Assembly (NCBI GenBank): GCA_028868535.1
Contig: JAGWUH010000005.1
Location: 1-64,000 of the forward strand
Direction: 5' to 3'
DNA length: 64,000 nt
Source: Sphingomonadales bacterium
Lineage (GTDB): Bacteria > Pseudomonadota > Alphaproteobacteria > Sphingomonadales > Sphingomonadaceae
Below the pieces are notes generated by a model, which saw only the letters and a list, made by a program, of their open reading frames with translations, was not told the origin of the DNA and did no database searches. Numbering within the stretch: the first letter of the stretch is position 1; each line of letters opens with the position of its first letter. Both the position numbers and the translations under genes were made by a program. Shown here one piece after another: positions 16,780-26,153 of this stretch.

Positions 16780-19548
16780 ATGTCCACGCGCATGCTTATC
16801 GATGCGCGCCACCCGGAAGAAACCCGGGTGGCGGTGCTGAAGGGTAACCGGATCGAAGAATTCGACTTTGACTCTGCCGATCACAAGCAGATCAAGGGCA
16901 ATATCTACCTCGCGAAAGTGACCCGGGTCGAACCGTCGCTGCAGGCGGCGTTCGTCGATTTCGGCGGCAATCGCCACGGCTTCCTCGCCTTCAGCGAAAT
17001 CCACCCCGATTACTACCAGATCCCCAAGGAGGACCGCGAGGCCCTGCTGGCGGAAGAGGCCGCCCACGCCGCCGAGGAAGCCGCGCTGCGCGCCGCCGAG
17101 GAAGCCGAGGAAGACGCCTATGACGCCGGCGACGGCGCCTATGCCGACGACGATCTGGGCGGCGTCACCGAGATCGACACCTCCGAGAAGGACGATGTCG
17201 CGACGATCGAGGGCGGCCATGTCGAGACCCCGTTCTCGGAAGACGAGGAACCGGCCGAGGCCGAGTACGACGCCGGCGAGGAAGGTGCCGAGGACGGTGC
17301 CGAAGACGGAGCCCGTCGCGGCCGCGGTCGTGGCCGTCGCCGCCAGGGTCGCAGCCAGGGCAAGGACACCCGCGACCAGGCCGACGACCTGCGCCAGCGC
17401 CGCATGGCGCTGCGCCGCCGCTACAAGATCCAGGACGTGATCCAGCGCCGCCAGGTGCTGCTCGTCCAGGTCGTCAAGGAAGAGCGCGGCAACAAGGGCG
17501 CCGCGCTCACCACCTACCTCAGCCTCGCCGGCCGCTACTGCGTGCTGATGCCCAACAGCAGCCACGGCGGCGGCATCAGCCGCAAGATCAGCTCGGTTGC
17601 CGACCGCAAGCGCCTGAAGTCGATCATCGCCGAGATGCAGCTTCCCAAGAGCATGGGCTGCATCGTCCGCACCGCCGGCCTCCAGCGCACCAAGCCAGAG
17701 ATCAAGCGCGATTTCGACTATCTCGCGCGCCTCTGGGACGAGATCCGCGAGAACACGCTGAAGTCCAGCGCCCCGGCGCTGATCCACTCGGACAGCGATC
17801 TCATCAAGCGCGCGATCCGCGACATCTACAACCGCGACATCGAGGAAGTCGTCGTCGAGGGCGACGAGGGCTACCGCGCCGCGCGCGATTTCATGAAGCT
17901 GCTGATGCCCAGCCACGCGCGCCGGGTGAAGCAGTATGCCGATCCGGTCCCGCTGTTCCAGCGCTACGGCGCCGAGGACCAGTTGACCGCGATGTACGAT
18001 CCCGTCGTCCAGTTGAAATCGGGCGGCTACATCGTCATCAACCCGACCGAGGCGCTGGTCAGCATCGACATCAACTCGGGCCGCTCCACCAAGGAGCACG
18101 GCATCGAGGCGACCGCGCTCAACACCAACCTCGAGGCCGCGCGCGAGATCGCCCGCCAGCTCCGCCTGCGCGACATGGCCGGCCTCGTCGTCATCGACTT
18201 CATCGACATGGAATACGGATCGAACATCCGCAAGGTCGAGAAGGCGATGAAGGATGCGCTCAAGAACGACCGCGCCCGCATCCAGGTCGGCCGCATCTCC
18301 GGCTTCGGCCTGATGGAGATGAGCCGCCAGCGCCTGCGCACCGGCGTGCTCGAGGCGACCACGCGCGAATGCCCGCACTGCGACGGTTCGGGCCTGGTCC
18401 GCACCGCCGGTTCGGCGGGCCTGGCCGCGCTGCGCCTGATCGAGGACGAGGCCGCCAAGGGCAAGGGCACGGTGATCACGCTGTTCGCCAGCCAGGAAGC
18501 CTCGATCTACGTGCTCAACTCGAAGCGCGCCGATCTCGCCGAGATCGAGCACCGCTACGGCGTCACTGTCGAGGTCCTGCCCGAGGGTGAGAACGAGGGC
18601 GCCAAGATGCGCGTCGCCTCGTCCGGCCCGCGCAACGAGTTCGTGCCCCGCTTTGAACAGATCGCGGTGATCGAGGAAGAAGACGACTACGTCGAGGAAG
18701 ACGAAGCCGACGACGAGATCGTGGAATCGCGCGAATCCTCGCGCGGCCGTGATCGCGACGAAGGCGACGGCGAAGGTCGCCGCAAGCGTCGCAAGCGCCG
18801 CCGCGGGCGCAACCGCGACCGCCAGGACGAAGCCGACGGTGAATCCGCCGAAACCGAGGGCGAGGACGTCGAGTCCGAAGCCGACGAAGCCGGCGAAGGC
18901 AGCGACGCCGAGACCGACGCCAACGGCGAGGATGGCGAAGGCCCGCGCAAGCGTCGCCGCCGTGGCCGTCGCCGGCGCGGCGGTCGCAACCGCGACGAGG
19001 CCGGCAGCGAGGGCGCGCACGAGGGTGAAGGCGAAGGCGAAGGTGAGGCCGATGCCGCCGACGAAGCCGCTGTCGCGGCCGAGCCGGTAGCGGAGGCAAC
19101 CCCCGCCGGGGCCGACGAAGCCCCGGCCAAGCCCAAGCGCAGCCGCCGCAAGAAGGCGGACGCCGAAGCGGAAGCGACCGCCGTCGAAGCACCAGTCGCG
19201 GAGGAAGCCCCGGCGGCAGAGGAAGCCGCAGCCGCCGCGGAACCGGCCGCCAAGCCCAAGCGCACCCGCCGCAAAAAGGCGGATGCCGAAGCGGAAGCCA
19301 CCGCCGTCGAAGCGCCTGTCGCGGAGGAAGCCCCGGCTGTCGAGGCGGCTCCGGCCGCCGAGGAGCCGGCCGCCAAGCCCAAGCGCGCGCGCCGCAAGAA
19401 GGCCGATGCCGAACCGGCGGAGACGGTGACCACCGAAGCGCCCGAAGCCGCCCCGGCCGAGGTCGAGCCGGAAGCCGAAGCTGCCGAGTCTGACGAAGCC
19501 TCCGCCAAGCGTCGCACCGGCTGGTGGCAACGCACCTTCGGCAACTGA
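16780..19548 (+). CDS. rne: Ribonuclease E
   Basis: MSTRMLIDARHPEETRVAVLKGNRIEEFDFDS; catalytic DFID and ECPHCDGSG zinc link; acidic S1 insertion; C-terminal GWWQR. Confidence 0.96.
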   Translation: MSTRMLIDARHPEETRVAVLKGNRIEEFDFDSADHKQIKGNIYLAKVTRVEPSLQAAFVDFGGNRHGFLAFSEIHPDYYQIPKEDREALLAEEAAHAAEEAALRAAEEAEEDAYDAGDGAYADDDLGGVTEIDTSEKDDVATIEGGHVETPFSEDEEPAEAEYDAGEEGAEDGAEDGARRGRGRGRRRQGRSQGKDTRDQADDLRQRRMALRRRYKIQDVIQRRQVLLVQVVKEERGNKGAALTTYLSLAGRYCVLMPNSSHGGGISRKISSVADRKRLKSIIAEMQLPKSMGCIVRTAGLQRTKPEIKRDFDYLARLWDEIRENTLKSSAPALIHSDSDLIKRAIRDIYNRDIEEVVVEGDEGYRAARDFMKLLMPSHARRVKQYADPVPLFQRYGAEDQLTAMYDPVVQLKSGGYIVINPTEALVSIDINSGRSTKEHGIEATALNTNLEAAREIARQLRLRDMAGLVVIDFIDMEYGSNIRKVEKAMKDALKNDRARIQVGRISGFGLMEMSRQRLRTGVLEATTRECPHCDGSGLVRTAGSAGLAALRLIEDEAAKGKGTVITLFASQEASIYVLNSKRADLAEIEHRYGVTVEVLPEGENEGAKMRVASSGPRNEFVPRFEQIAVIEEEDDYVEEDEADDEIVESRESSRGRDRDEGDGEGRRKRRKRRRGRNRDRQDEADGESAETEGEDVESEADEAGEGSDAETDANGEDGEGPRKRRRRGRRRRGGRNRDEAGSEGAHEGEGEGEGEADAADEAAVAAEPVAEATPAGADEAPAKPKRSRRKKADAEAEATAVEAPVAEEAPAAEEAAAAAEPAAKPKRTRRKKADAEAEATAVEAPVAEEAPAVEAAPAAEEPAAKPKRARRKKADAEPAETVTTEAPEAAPAEVEPEAEAAESDEASAKRRTGWWQRTFGN
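19129..19497 (+). repeat. Three intragenic imperfect 123-bp (41 aa) repeats in rne
   Basis: KPKRSRRKKADAE, KPKRTRRKKADAE and KPKRARRKKADAE start at 19129, 19252 and 19375, i.e. exactly 123 bp apart. Confidence 0.9.
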
Positions 19549-19570
19549 CCGCCGGATCAGCGAACCAACG

Positions 19571-19605
19571 AAAAAGCGGGAGGCTCCAACCTCCCGCTTT
19601 TTTCT
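19571..19605 (+). terminator. Rho-independent terminator after rne
   Basis: AAAAAGCGGGAGG-CTCCAA-CCTCCCGCTTTTTTCTT. Confidence 0.9.
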
Positions 19606-19608
19606 TGG

Positions 19609-20547
19609 CTATCGTTCCAGCATCCGCCGCGCGTCGCCGATCAGCGCGCCGAACTCCACCCGCGCCGAGGGAATGCCCGCGCGATAGGTGGCAAAGCCGT
19701 GGATCATGCCTTTCGCCTCGCGATAGAGCACGTCCACCCCCGCGCCGATCGCCTTCGCCGCGAACGCCCGCCCCTCGTCGCGCAGCGGGTCGAACTCCGC
19801 GGTCACCAGCAGCAGCGGCGCCAGGCCCGCCGGATCGCCCTTCAGCGGCGCCCCGCGCCAGTGCGACCGGTCGCTGGCATAGGCCTGCTCGAAATAGCGC
19901 GTATCGGCCCGGTCCAGCCCCAGCCCCTCGCTGAACCGCTCCGACGATGCGTGCCCGCCGCCGCGATCGGCCGCAGGATAGATCGCGAACAGCAGGTCCA
20001 CCGGCACCGCCGCCGGCGCATCGCGCAGCGCCAACCCGGTCACCAGCGTCAGCTCGCCCCCGGCGCTGTCGCCGCAGATCACCAGGCTCGTCGCCTCGCG
20101 TCCCAGCGCCGCGCCGTTTGCGGCGATCCACCGCGCCGCCGCCTCGGCATCGTCGGGCGCTGCCGGCCAGGGGTGCTCGGGCGCCAGCCGATAGTCGACG
20201 AACACCACCGGCAGGTCCAGCCCGCGCGCCAGCGAAGCGGCCATGCTGCCATGCGTGTCGATGCTGCCGACGACGAACCCGCCGCCGTGGTAGAACACCA
20301 CCACCGGCCCGGGCCCGCGCGTCTCCCGCGCGTCATAGAGCCGCAGCGGGATTTCCCCGCCCGGCCCCGGCATCGCCAGGTCGCGCACATGGGCGATCTC
20401 GCCCACCGGCAGGTCGGGCGAAGGCATCGTCCCCGGCGGGATCTGCCGGATCATCGCCACCACCGCGTCGTTCATCGGCGGACGCGGCTGCGCCTTCATC
20501 GCCTCGAGGAACACCCGCACGTCGGGCCGCACCGCAAACTCGCTCAT
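19609..20547 (-). CDS. Alpha/beta hydrolase (HSL-type esterase)
   Basis: VVVFYHGGGFVVGSIDTHG and GDSAGGELT. Confidence 0.92.
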   Translation of the reverse strand: MSEFAVRPDVRVFLEAMKAQPRPPMNDAVVAMIRQIPPGTMPSPDLPVGEIAHVRDLAMPGPGGEIPLRLYDARETRGPGPVVVFYHGGGFVVGSIDTHGSMAASLARGLDLPVVFVDYRLAPEHPWPAAPDDAEAAARWIAANGAALGREATSLVICGDSAGGELTLVTGLALRDAPAAVPVDLLFAIYPAADRGGGHASSERFSEGLGLDRADTRYFEQAYASDRSHWRGAPLKGDPAGLAPLLLVTAEFDPLRDEGRAFAAKAIGAGVDVLYREAKGMIHGFATYRAGIPSARVEFGALIGDARRMLER

Positions 20548-20569
20548 CGTCCTGCTCCCTCGTTCAATC

Positions 20570-21334
20570 TCAGACCCCGGCCGCCATGCCGCCGGTCACC
20601 CGCAGCACCTCGCCGGTGACGAAGCCCGCCTTGCCCGAAGTCAGCCACAACATGGCGTCGACGATGTGCCGCTCCTCGCCGTCGTCAGCGATCAACTGCA
20701 TCGCCTTGACCCGTGCCTTGGTCGCCTCGGGCAATTCCGCGCGGATCGTGTCGGTCAGGATCAAGCCCGGCGAGATCGCGTTGACGCGGATGCCCTGCGC
20801 GCCCAGCTCGCGCGCGAAGGTGATCGTCAGCCCGGCCACCGCCAGCTTGGAATCGCCATAGGCGCTGCCGCCCATGTGCGCGGCGGACGAGGAAATGTTG
20901 ATGATGACGGCGCCGGCGCGCCCGGCCATGTGCGGCACCGCCGCCAGCGTGCAGGTGACGACGCCGATCACGTTGACGTCGAACAGCCGCCGCACCTTGG
21001 CCAGCCCCATCTTCAGGATCGGCTGGCCATATTCGTCGCTGTGCAGCCCGGCGTTGTTGATCAGCACGTCGATGCCGCCGTTGGCCTGCGCCGCCTCGGC
21101 CATCACCGCCGCCATCCGCGCCTCGTCGGTGACGTCGCCGCCCAGCCCCAGCGCCGAGCCGCCCGCCGCGCGAATCTCCGCTGCGGCCGCTTCGGCCTCG
21201 GCCCCGTCGATGTCGACCAGCACGACATGCGCGCCCAGTGCCGCCAGCGCCGCGCCGAAAGCCTTGCCGAAGCCGCGCCCGCCCCCGGTCACCACCGCCG
21301 TCGTCCCGCTCCGCTCGCCCGCCATCGCCATCAC
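20570..21334 (-). CDS. SDR family oxidoreductase
   Basis: AVVTGGGRGFGKAFGAAL, NNAGLHSDEYGQP, AYGDSKLAVAGL. Confidence 0.9.
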   Translation of the reverse strand: MMAMAGERSGTTAVVTGGGRGFGKAFGAALAALGAHVVLVDIDGAEAEAAAAEIRAAGGSALGLGGDVTDEARMAAVMAEAAQANGGIDVLINNAGLHSDEYGQPILKMGLAKVRRLFDVNVIGVVTCTLAAVPHMAGRAGAVIINISSSAAHMGGSAYGDSKLAVAGLTITFARELGAQGIRVNAISPGLILTDTIRAELPEATKARVKAMQLIADDGEERHIVDAMLWLTSGKAGFVTGEVLRVTGGMAAGV

Positions 21335-22299
21335 TCCTCCCCCAACGGCTGCCGTGTCTCGACATCGTGAAAGCGGCGATAGTCGATCGTCCGGGTGCCG
21401 TCTTGATCGGTGGCGACAATGTCGACGAACCGCGCGCCCCAGCGCACGTCGTCGGCGACATAGACCCAGCGCCCGTGGATCGTCTGCCCGCTCGCCTCGT
21501 CGTGCCCGGACACCAGCACCAGCAGTTCCTCGCCGCCCAGCGGCCCGCCGGCCTCCAGCCAGCCGTGCAGCGGGCTGTCGGCATCGATCGGGTGCATGAT
21601 CGTCCAGGTCAGCGTGAAGGTCGGGTTGCTCGATCGCACCAGGCGGAGGTCGGCAAAGCGCCGCATCGGCGTCCCGCCGATCTCGGCATCGATCAGCAGC
21701 GATAGCCGCGCTTCCGCCGCATAGACCATGTTGTGCCGCTGGTTCGCCGCGCGCAGCATCAGCGTCGGCACCCCGTCCACCTCGCGCACCACCGCCACCC
21801 GGCTGAACGCGATCCGCGCCGTCGGCCGCGAGAAGCGCGCAAAGGCGATCCCGGTGGCCAGCGCGAACATCACCAGCCCGAGCGTGATCTCCACCACGAC
21901 GACGATGTTGGCATAGACCGAGACCGGATAGACGTTGCCATAGCCGATCGTCGCCACGGTATGGACGCTGAAGAAGAAATCGCGCCAGAACGGCCAGATG
22001 CCGCCACCCTCGGGCGGGTTGGAAAGCCCCTGCTGGTCGATCCGGTACAGCGCCGCGAACAGCAGGTTGAACGCGAGGAAACCCACGCCGAACAGCGCCC
22101 CCAGCGTGCGCCAGCGCGCCCGCATCGCCCGGTGATAGACGTCCTCCGCCACGCCGCGCGGCAACCCCAGCGGCCGCACGCGGATCTCGCCCTCGCGGAT
22201 CGCCTGCGTCACAGGCGACGGCACCGTCCGGGTCTCCACCCGGGCCTCGCGCCGGTGATGCGCGGCGGTTTCGGGCGCGGTGCTGCGGGGATCGGCCAT
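21331..22299 (-). CDS. KirBac-type inwardly rectifying potassium channel
   Basis: Pore HTVATIGYGNVYPVSVYANIVVVVEITLGLV and C-terminal rectification domain MVYAAEARLSLLIDAE...TLTWTIMHPIDADSPLHG. Confidence 0.9.
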   Translation of the reverse strand: MADPRSTAPETAAHHRREARVETRTVPSPVTQAIREGEIRVRPLGLPRGVAEDVYHRAMRARWRTLGALFGVGFLAFNLLFAALYRIDQQGLSNPPEGGGIWPFWRDFFFSVHTVATIGYGNVYPVSVYANIVVVVEITLGLVMFALATGIAFARFSRPTARIAFSRVAVVREVDGVPTLMLRAANQRHNMVYAAEARLSLLIDAEIGGTPMRRFADLRLVRSSNPTFTLTWTIMHPIDADSPLHGWLEAGGPLGGEELLVLVSGHDEASGQTIHGRWVYVADDVRWGARFVDIVATDQDGTRTIDYRRFHDVETRQPLGEE

Positions 22300-22311
22300 C
22301 AGCGCACGCTA

Positions 22312-22349
22312 ACGCCCCCGGCGCGCGTTCTCAAGCGCGCCGGGGGCGT
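22312..22349. terminator. Strong GC hairpin downstream of the OMP gene
   Basis: ACGCCCCCGGCGCGC-GTTCTCAA-GCGCGCCGGGGGCGT, 15-bp perfect stem. Confidence 0.6.
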
Positions 22350-22366
22350 CCGCCCTGGGCCGGGCG

Positions 22367-23257
22367 TCAGAAGTGATAGGTCAGCGTGCCGCGGATCGTG
22401 TTGTACTGGTAGACCTTCGATGCGCGCATGTTGGTCTGCCCGCCGGCCAGCACGAACGGGCTGGTCGCCCCGGCGCTGCCCTGGGTCACCGCAACGCGAT
22501 AGTCGCTGTCGTGGATGCGGTTGTACAGCCACTCGAGCCCGACGCCGATCCTCGGCGTCACCATGGCCTCGGCGCCGCCGCCGGCCTGCCAGCCCCAGCG
22601 CCAGGTGTCGGGATCGACCTCGGTAAAGGCGTTGGCGGTGTTGGTGGTGCGGAAGATGTGCTTCATCTTCGAATAGCTGACACCGCCGGTGGCATAGAAC
22701 AGGCCGCCGCCATTCGGCGTCCAGCCAACGCGGCCGCGCAGCGCGAAGCCATAGTCGATGCCGCGGGCGATGCGATAGGCATTGCCGCTGCTGTCGAACG
22801 CCGAGGTCGCGTCGCGGGTGTCGTTGGTCGAACCCTCGAACAGGCCGCCGACCACGAAGTTGCCCATGCGCTTGTCCCAGCCGGCCCGCAGCGCCCAGTC
22901 GATCTTGTTGCGATCGGCGCGGCAATCGCCCGGGATCGTGCTCACGTAATAACCGCGACAGCGGCCGACGATGGCGTTGGCGCCGGTCGCGGTGGTGACG
23001 GTGTCGCCATAAGTGCCGTTGTTGTCGCGATCGAAGAACAGGTGGGTGTTGCGGCCATTGGCGCCGTTGGCCCAGCCGATCGCGCCCGAGACATAAGGGC
23101 CGTTGTAGGTGTGCGCCCGCCAGTCCGGGTCATAGTTGGACGATGCCGCGGCGTCGCCGGTGGTCGCGGTCGTCCCGGCGTCCTGCGCATGCGCGGTCGC
23201 CGCCAGCAGCGGCAGCATGGCCGCGCCGAGCAGAGCGGTTGATCGAAGAACGTGCAT
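22367..23257 (-). CDS. Outer-membrane beta-barrel protein (porin-like immunogenic protein family)
   Basis: Signal peptide MHVLRSTALLGAAMLPLLAATAHAQ; YNGPYVSGAIGWANG...NTIRGTLTYHF terminal aromatic. Confidence 0.85.
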   Translation of the reverse strand: MHVLRSTALLGAAMLPLLAATAHAQDAGTTATTGDAAASSNYDPDWRAHTYNGPYVSGAIGWANGANGRNTHLFFDRDNNGTYGDTVTTATGANAIVGRCRGYYVSTIPGDCRADRNKIDWALRAGWDKRMGNFVVGGLFEGSTNDTRDATSAFDSSGNAYRIARGIDYGFALRGRVGWTPNGGGLFYATGGVSYSKMKHIFRTTNTANAFTEVDPDTWRWGWQAGGGAEAMVTPRIGVGLEWLYNRIHDSDYRVAVTQGSAGATSPFVLAGGQTNMRASKVYQYNTIRGTLTYHF

Positions 23258-23585
23258 GTTGGGCTCCCTGGTTCCCCGGCCACCGCGGCCGGGGCGAAAT
23301 CCCCCACCCAACCCGCCGCCCACCCTGCCGGTTCCCGCAATCCCAACATGGGATATCAACAATTTGCGGGAACCACTTCAGGTTTCGCCGATTGTCCGCC
23401 GGTTTTCGCCGGTCGGCGTGCGACGCGCCGTGCCTCCCGCGCGACCGGGCGCCGTTCAGCCGCGAAGCCGTGAAGATGAATGAATGCTGCCAGGACCGCT
23501 CGCGCTGCATTCAGGAAAACAGCGGTAAACATGAACTCAAGACGGCGAATCGGACCTCGCAGCCGATCCGTCCAGGAGAAACACC

Positions 23586-23948
23586 ATGATCACCTCGCTG
23601 AAGAAGACCGCGCTGAAGACCATCGGCGCCACCGCCCTTGCCGCCACCGCGCTGGCCAGCGCCACCCCGGCGATGGCCGATCCCTATCGCCGCCACGGCA
23701 GCGACGTCGCCGGCCCCGCCATTGCCGCGGGCATCTTCGGGCTCGCCATCGGCGCGATCATCGCGTCGAGCTCGCACCACGATCGCGATCGCGAATATCG
23801 CGGCGGCTATTACGACAACCGCTACAACGGCTACGGCGCTTACCCGAACGGCGCCCCGCGCGGCTACGCCTACGATCGCGATGGCTATCGCTACGATGGC
23901 GACGGCCGCCCTTACGGCTACGACCGTCACGAACGTCGCGGCTGGTAA
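23586..23948 (+). CDS. Small exported Gly/Tyr-rich protein
   Basis: Signal peptide ending ATPAMA; GPAIAAGIFGLAIGAIIASSS hydrophobic segment; Tyr/Arg/Gly-rich tail; paralogue at 24130. Confidence 0.75.
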   Translation: MITSLKKTALKTIGATALAATALASATPAMADPYRRHGSDVAGPAIAAGIFGLAIGAIIASSSHHDRDREYRGGYYDNRYNGYGAYPNGAPRGYAYDRDGYRYDGDGRPYGYDRHERRGW

Positions 23949-23970
23949 TCCACCGGTCACCCGCCGCGCC

Positions 23971-24000
23971 AACGCCCCCTTCCCCCCGGAAGGGGGCGTT
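23971..24000 (+). terminator. Hairpin between the paired small exported-protein genes
   Basis: AACGCCCCCTTCC-CCCC-GGAAGGGGGCGTT, 13-bp perfect stem. Confidence 0.7.
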
Positions 24001-24129
24001 CTTCGTCACCATTGCCGGCATCGGCATTTTGTCCCGCACGGGCCACGCCCGGTCCTGTCGCCGGGACCATTCAGGCCCCTGCAATCATCAGGATGAGACA
24101 TCCACGTCATAGCCCACAGGAGAGAACAG

Positions 24130-24528
24130 ATGCTGTCCCTCACCCGCAACCAGCCCTTCGGCAAGGCGGTGGTCGCCGCCACCCTCGCGGCCACCGCGCT
24201 CGGCGGCCTCGCGGCCACCCCGGCCCACGCCCAGTACTATCGCGGCTACCGCCACCACGGCGGCGGTGACGGCGCCGCCGTCGCGGTCGGCGCCGGCCTG
24301 CTCGGCCTCGCCGTCGGCGCGGCGATCGCCTCGTCGGACCGGCCGCACTATTACTATCGCGAGCGTGTCTACGAGCCGGTCTACTATGCCTATCCGCGCT
24401 ACTATGCGCGTCCGTACCCGGTCTATCGCCCGTACTATTATCGCGAGGAATGGCGCGATGATTGGCGCTGGCACCACCGCCCGCACTATTACGGCGGCTA
24501 CGGCTACGGCCACGGCTGGCGCCGCTGA
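24130..24528 (+). CDS. Small exported Gly/Tyr-rich protein (paralogue of 23586 gene)
   Basis: Signal peptide ending TPAHAQ; AVGAGLLGLAVGAAIASSDRPHYYYRERVYEPVYYAYPRYY. Confidence 0.75.
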   Translation: MLSLTRNQPFGKAVVAATLAATALGGLAATPAHAQYYRGYRHHGGGDGAAVAVGAGLLGLAVGAAIASSDRPHYYYRERVYEPVYYAYPRYYARPYPVYRPYYYREEWRDDWRWHHRPHYYGGYGYGHGWRR

Positions 24529-24620
24529 GGCGCCCCGGCCAAACCGCGGCCACGATCGGGGACGGCGCCGCGCCGTCCCCTTTCGCATCTGCCGACTGGC
24601 CTTCCGCCGCACCCGACGCT

Positions 24621-25811
24621 ATGGGCGCGGCGATGGAGGATCCCGCCCGCATCGCGAACAACGCCTCGCTGCGCATCGCGCTGTTCAGCGGCAACTACAA
24701 CCTCACCGTCGATGGCGCCAACCGGGCGCTGAACCGGCTGGTCGGCTACCTGCTCGGCCAGGGTGCGGCCGTCCGCGTCTACTCGCCGACGATCGCCGAG
24801 CCCGCGTTCCCGCCCACCGGCGATCTCGTCGGGGTCCCGTCGATCGCCTTTCCCGGCCGCGCCGAATACCGCGTGCCGTCGATGCTGCCGCCGCGCGTCC
24901 GTCGCGATCTTGCCGCCTTCGCGCCCAATGTCGTCCACGTCGCCTCGCCCGACGTCACCGCGCACCGCGCCGTGACGTGGGCGCGCGCGCGCGGCATCCC
25001 GGTGCTGGCCTCGGTCCACACCCGTTTCGATACCTACCCGCGCTACTACAACATGGCCTGGCTGGAACCGGTGCTCACCGCGATCCTGCGCCGCTTCTAC
25101 CGGCGCTGCGACGCGCTCGTCGCCCCGTCGGAAAGCTTCGCCCAGGTCCTGCGCGACCAGCGCATGAACTATGACATCTCGCTGTGGTCGCGCGGGGTCG
25201 ATCGCGCCATCTTCCATCCCGGCCAGCGCGCGCCCGAGTGGCGCCGGGCGCTGGGCATCGCCGACGACGAGATCGTCGTCGGCTTCCTCGGTCGACTGGT
25301 GATGGAAAAGGGCCTCGACGTCTTTGCCGACACCATCGACGAACTCGCCACGCGGGGCATCCCCCACCGAGTGCTCGTCGTCGGCGAAGGCCCCGCGCGC
25401 GACTGGTTCGAGAGCCGGCTGCCGCAGGCGGTGTTTGCCGGCCTGCAATCGGGCGCCGATCTCGGCCGCGCCGTCGCCAGCATGGACGTGCTGTTCAACC
25501 CCTCGATCACCGAGACATTCGGCAACGTCACGCTCGAGGCGATGGCCTGCGGCCTGCCGGTGGTCGCCGCCGAAGCCACCGGCAGCGAAAGCCTCGTCAC
25601 CGAGGGCGTGTCGGGCCGCCTCGTCCGTCCCGGCGCGATCCACGCCTTCGCCGAGGCGCTGCGCGCCTACGTCGAGGATGCCGGACTGCGCGCCCGTCAC
25701 GGCGCCGCGGGGGAACAGCGCGCTCGCGACTTCTCGTGGGACCGCATCAACCAGGCCGTCGCCGATACCTACCTGCGGCTGATCCGCCAGAAGGCCCGCC
25801 TCGGCCGCTGA
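24621..25811 (+). CDS. Glycosyltransferase family 4 (GT-B)
   Basis: VGFLGRLVMEKGLDVFADTIDEL; NPSITETFGNVTLEAMACGLPVVAAEATGSESLV. Confidence 0.92.
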   Translation: MGAAMEDPARIANNASLRIALFSGNYNLTVDGANRALNRLVGYLLGQGAAVRVYSPTIAEPAFPPTGDLVGVPSIAFPGRAEYRVPSMLPPRVRRDLAAFAPNVVHVASPDVTAHRAVTWARARGIPVLASVHTRFDTYPRYYNMAWLEPVLTAILRRFYRRCDALVAPSESFAQVLRDQRMNYDISLWSRGVDRAIFHPGQRAPEWRRALGIADDEIVVGFLGRLVMEKGLDVFADTIDELATRGIPHRVLVVGEGPARDWFESRLPQAVFAGLQSGADLGRAVASMDVLFNPSITETFGNVTLEAMACGLPVVAAEATGSESLVTEGVSGRLVRPGAIHAFAEALRAYVEDAGLRARHGAAGEQRARDFSWDRINQAVADTYLRLIRQKARLGR

Positions 25812-25814
25812 TCG

Positions 25815-26153
25815 TCAGCCGTCCACCCAGTCCCAGGCCAGCTCGCCCTCGCGGAACGCGAAGCGGTCGACATGCCGCGCCACCGCGCCCTTCAGCCCGT
25901 CGCGCTGGCCCGCCTCGCTCGCCGCGATCGTGCAGTGCAAGGCGTCGGGCTCGGCCACGAACGTGACCACGGCATCGCCGGTCCAGCTTGCCCCGCGCGC
26001 GTCGCGCGGAAACACGATCCGGCCCTGGCCGGCGTCGAACGTCACCGCCAGGTTGTGCGCCCAGTGCTTGCACACCTGTTGCAGGTAGCGGCTGGCGTGC
26101 GGTGTCGGCACGCGCACGGTTGCATCCACGCTCATCGTCGTTCCTCCTGTCAC
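25815..26153 (-). CDS. DUF2218 family protein
   Basis: ATVRVPTPHASRYLQQVCKHWAHNLAVTFDAGQGRIVFP. Confidence 0.8.
   Translation of the reverse strand: MTGGTTMSVDATVRVPTPHASRYLQQVCKHWAHNLAVTFDAGQGRIVFPRDARGASWTGDAVVTFVAEPDALHCTIAASEAGQRDGLKGAVARHVDRFAFREGELAWDWVDG

Noticed and set aside
16735-19530. 931-aa minus-strand ORF opposite rne
   Set aside because: Shadow ORF; the plus strand is a clear RNase E.
23586-24528. CRISPR-like or satellite repeat impression from Tyr/Gly codon runs
   Set aside because: Repetitiveness comes from low-complexity coding sequence; no regular repeat-spacer pattern here or elsewhere in the window.
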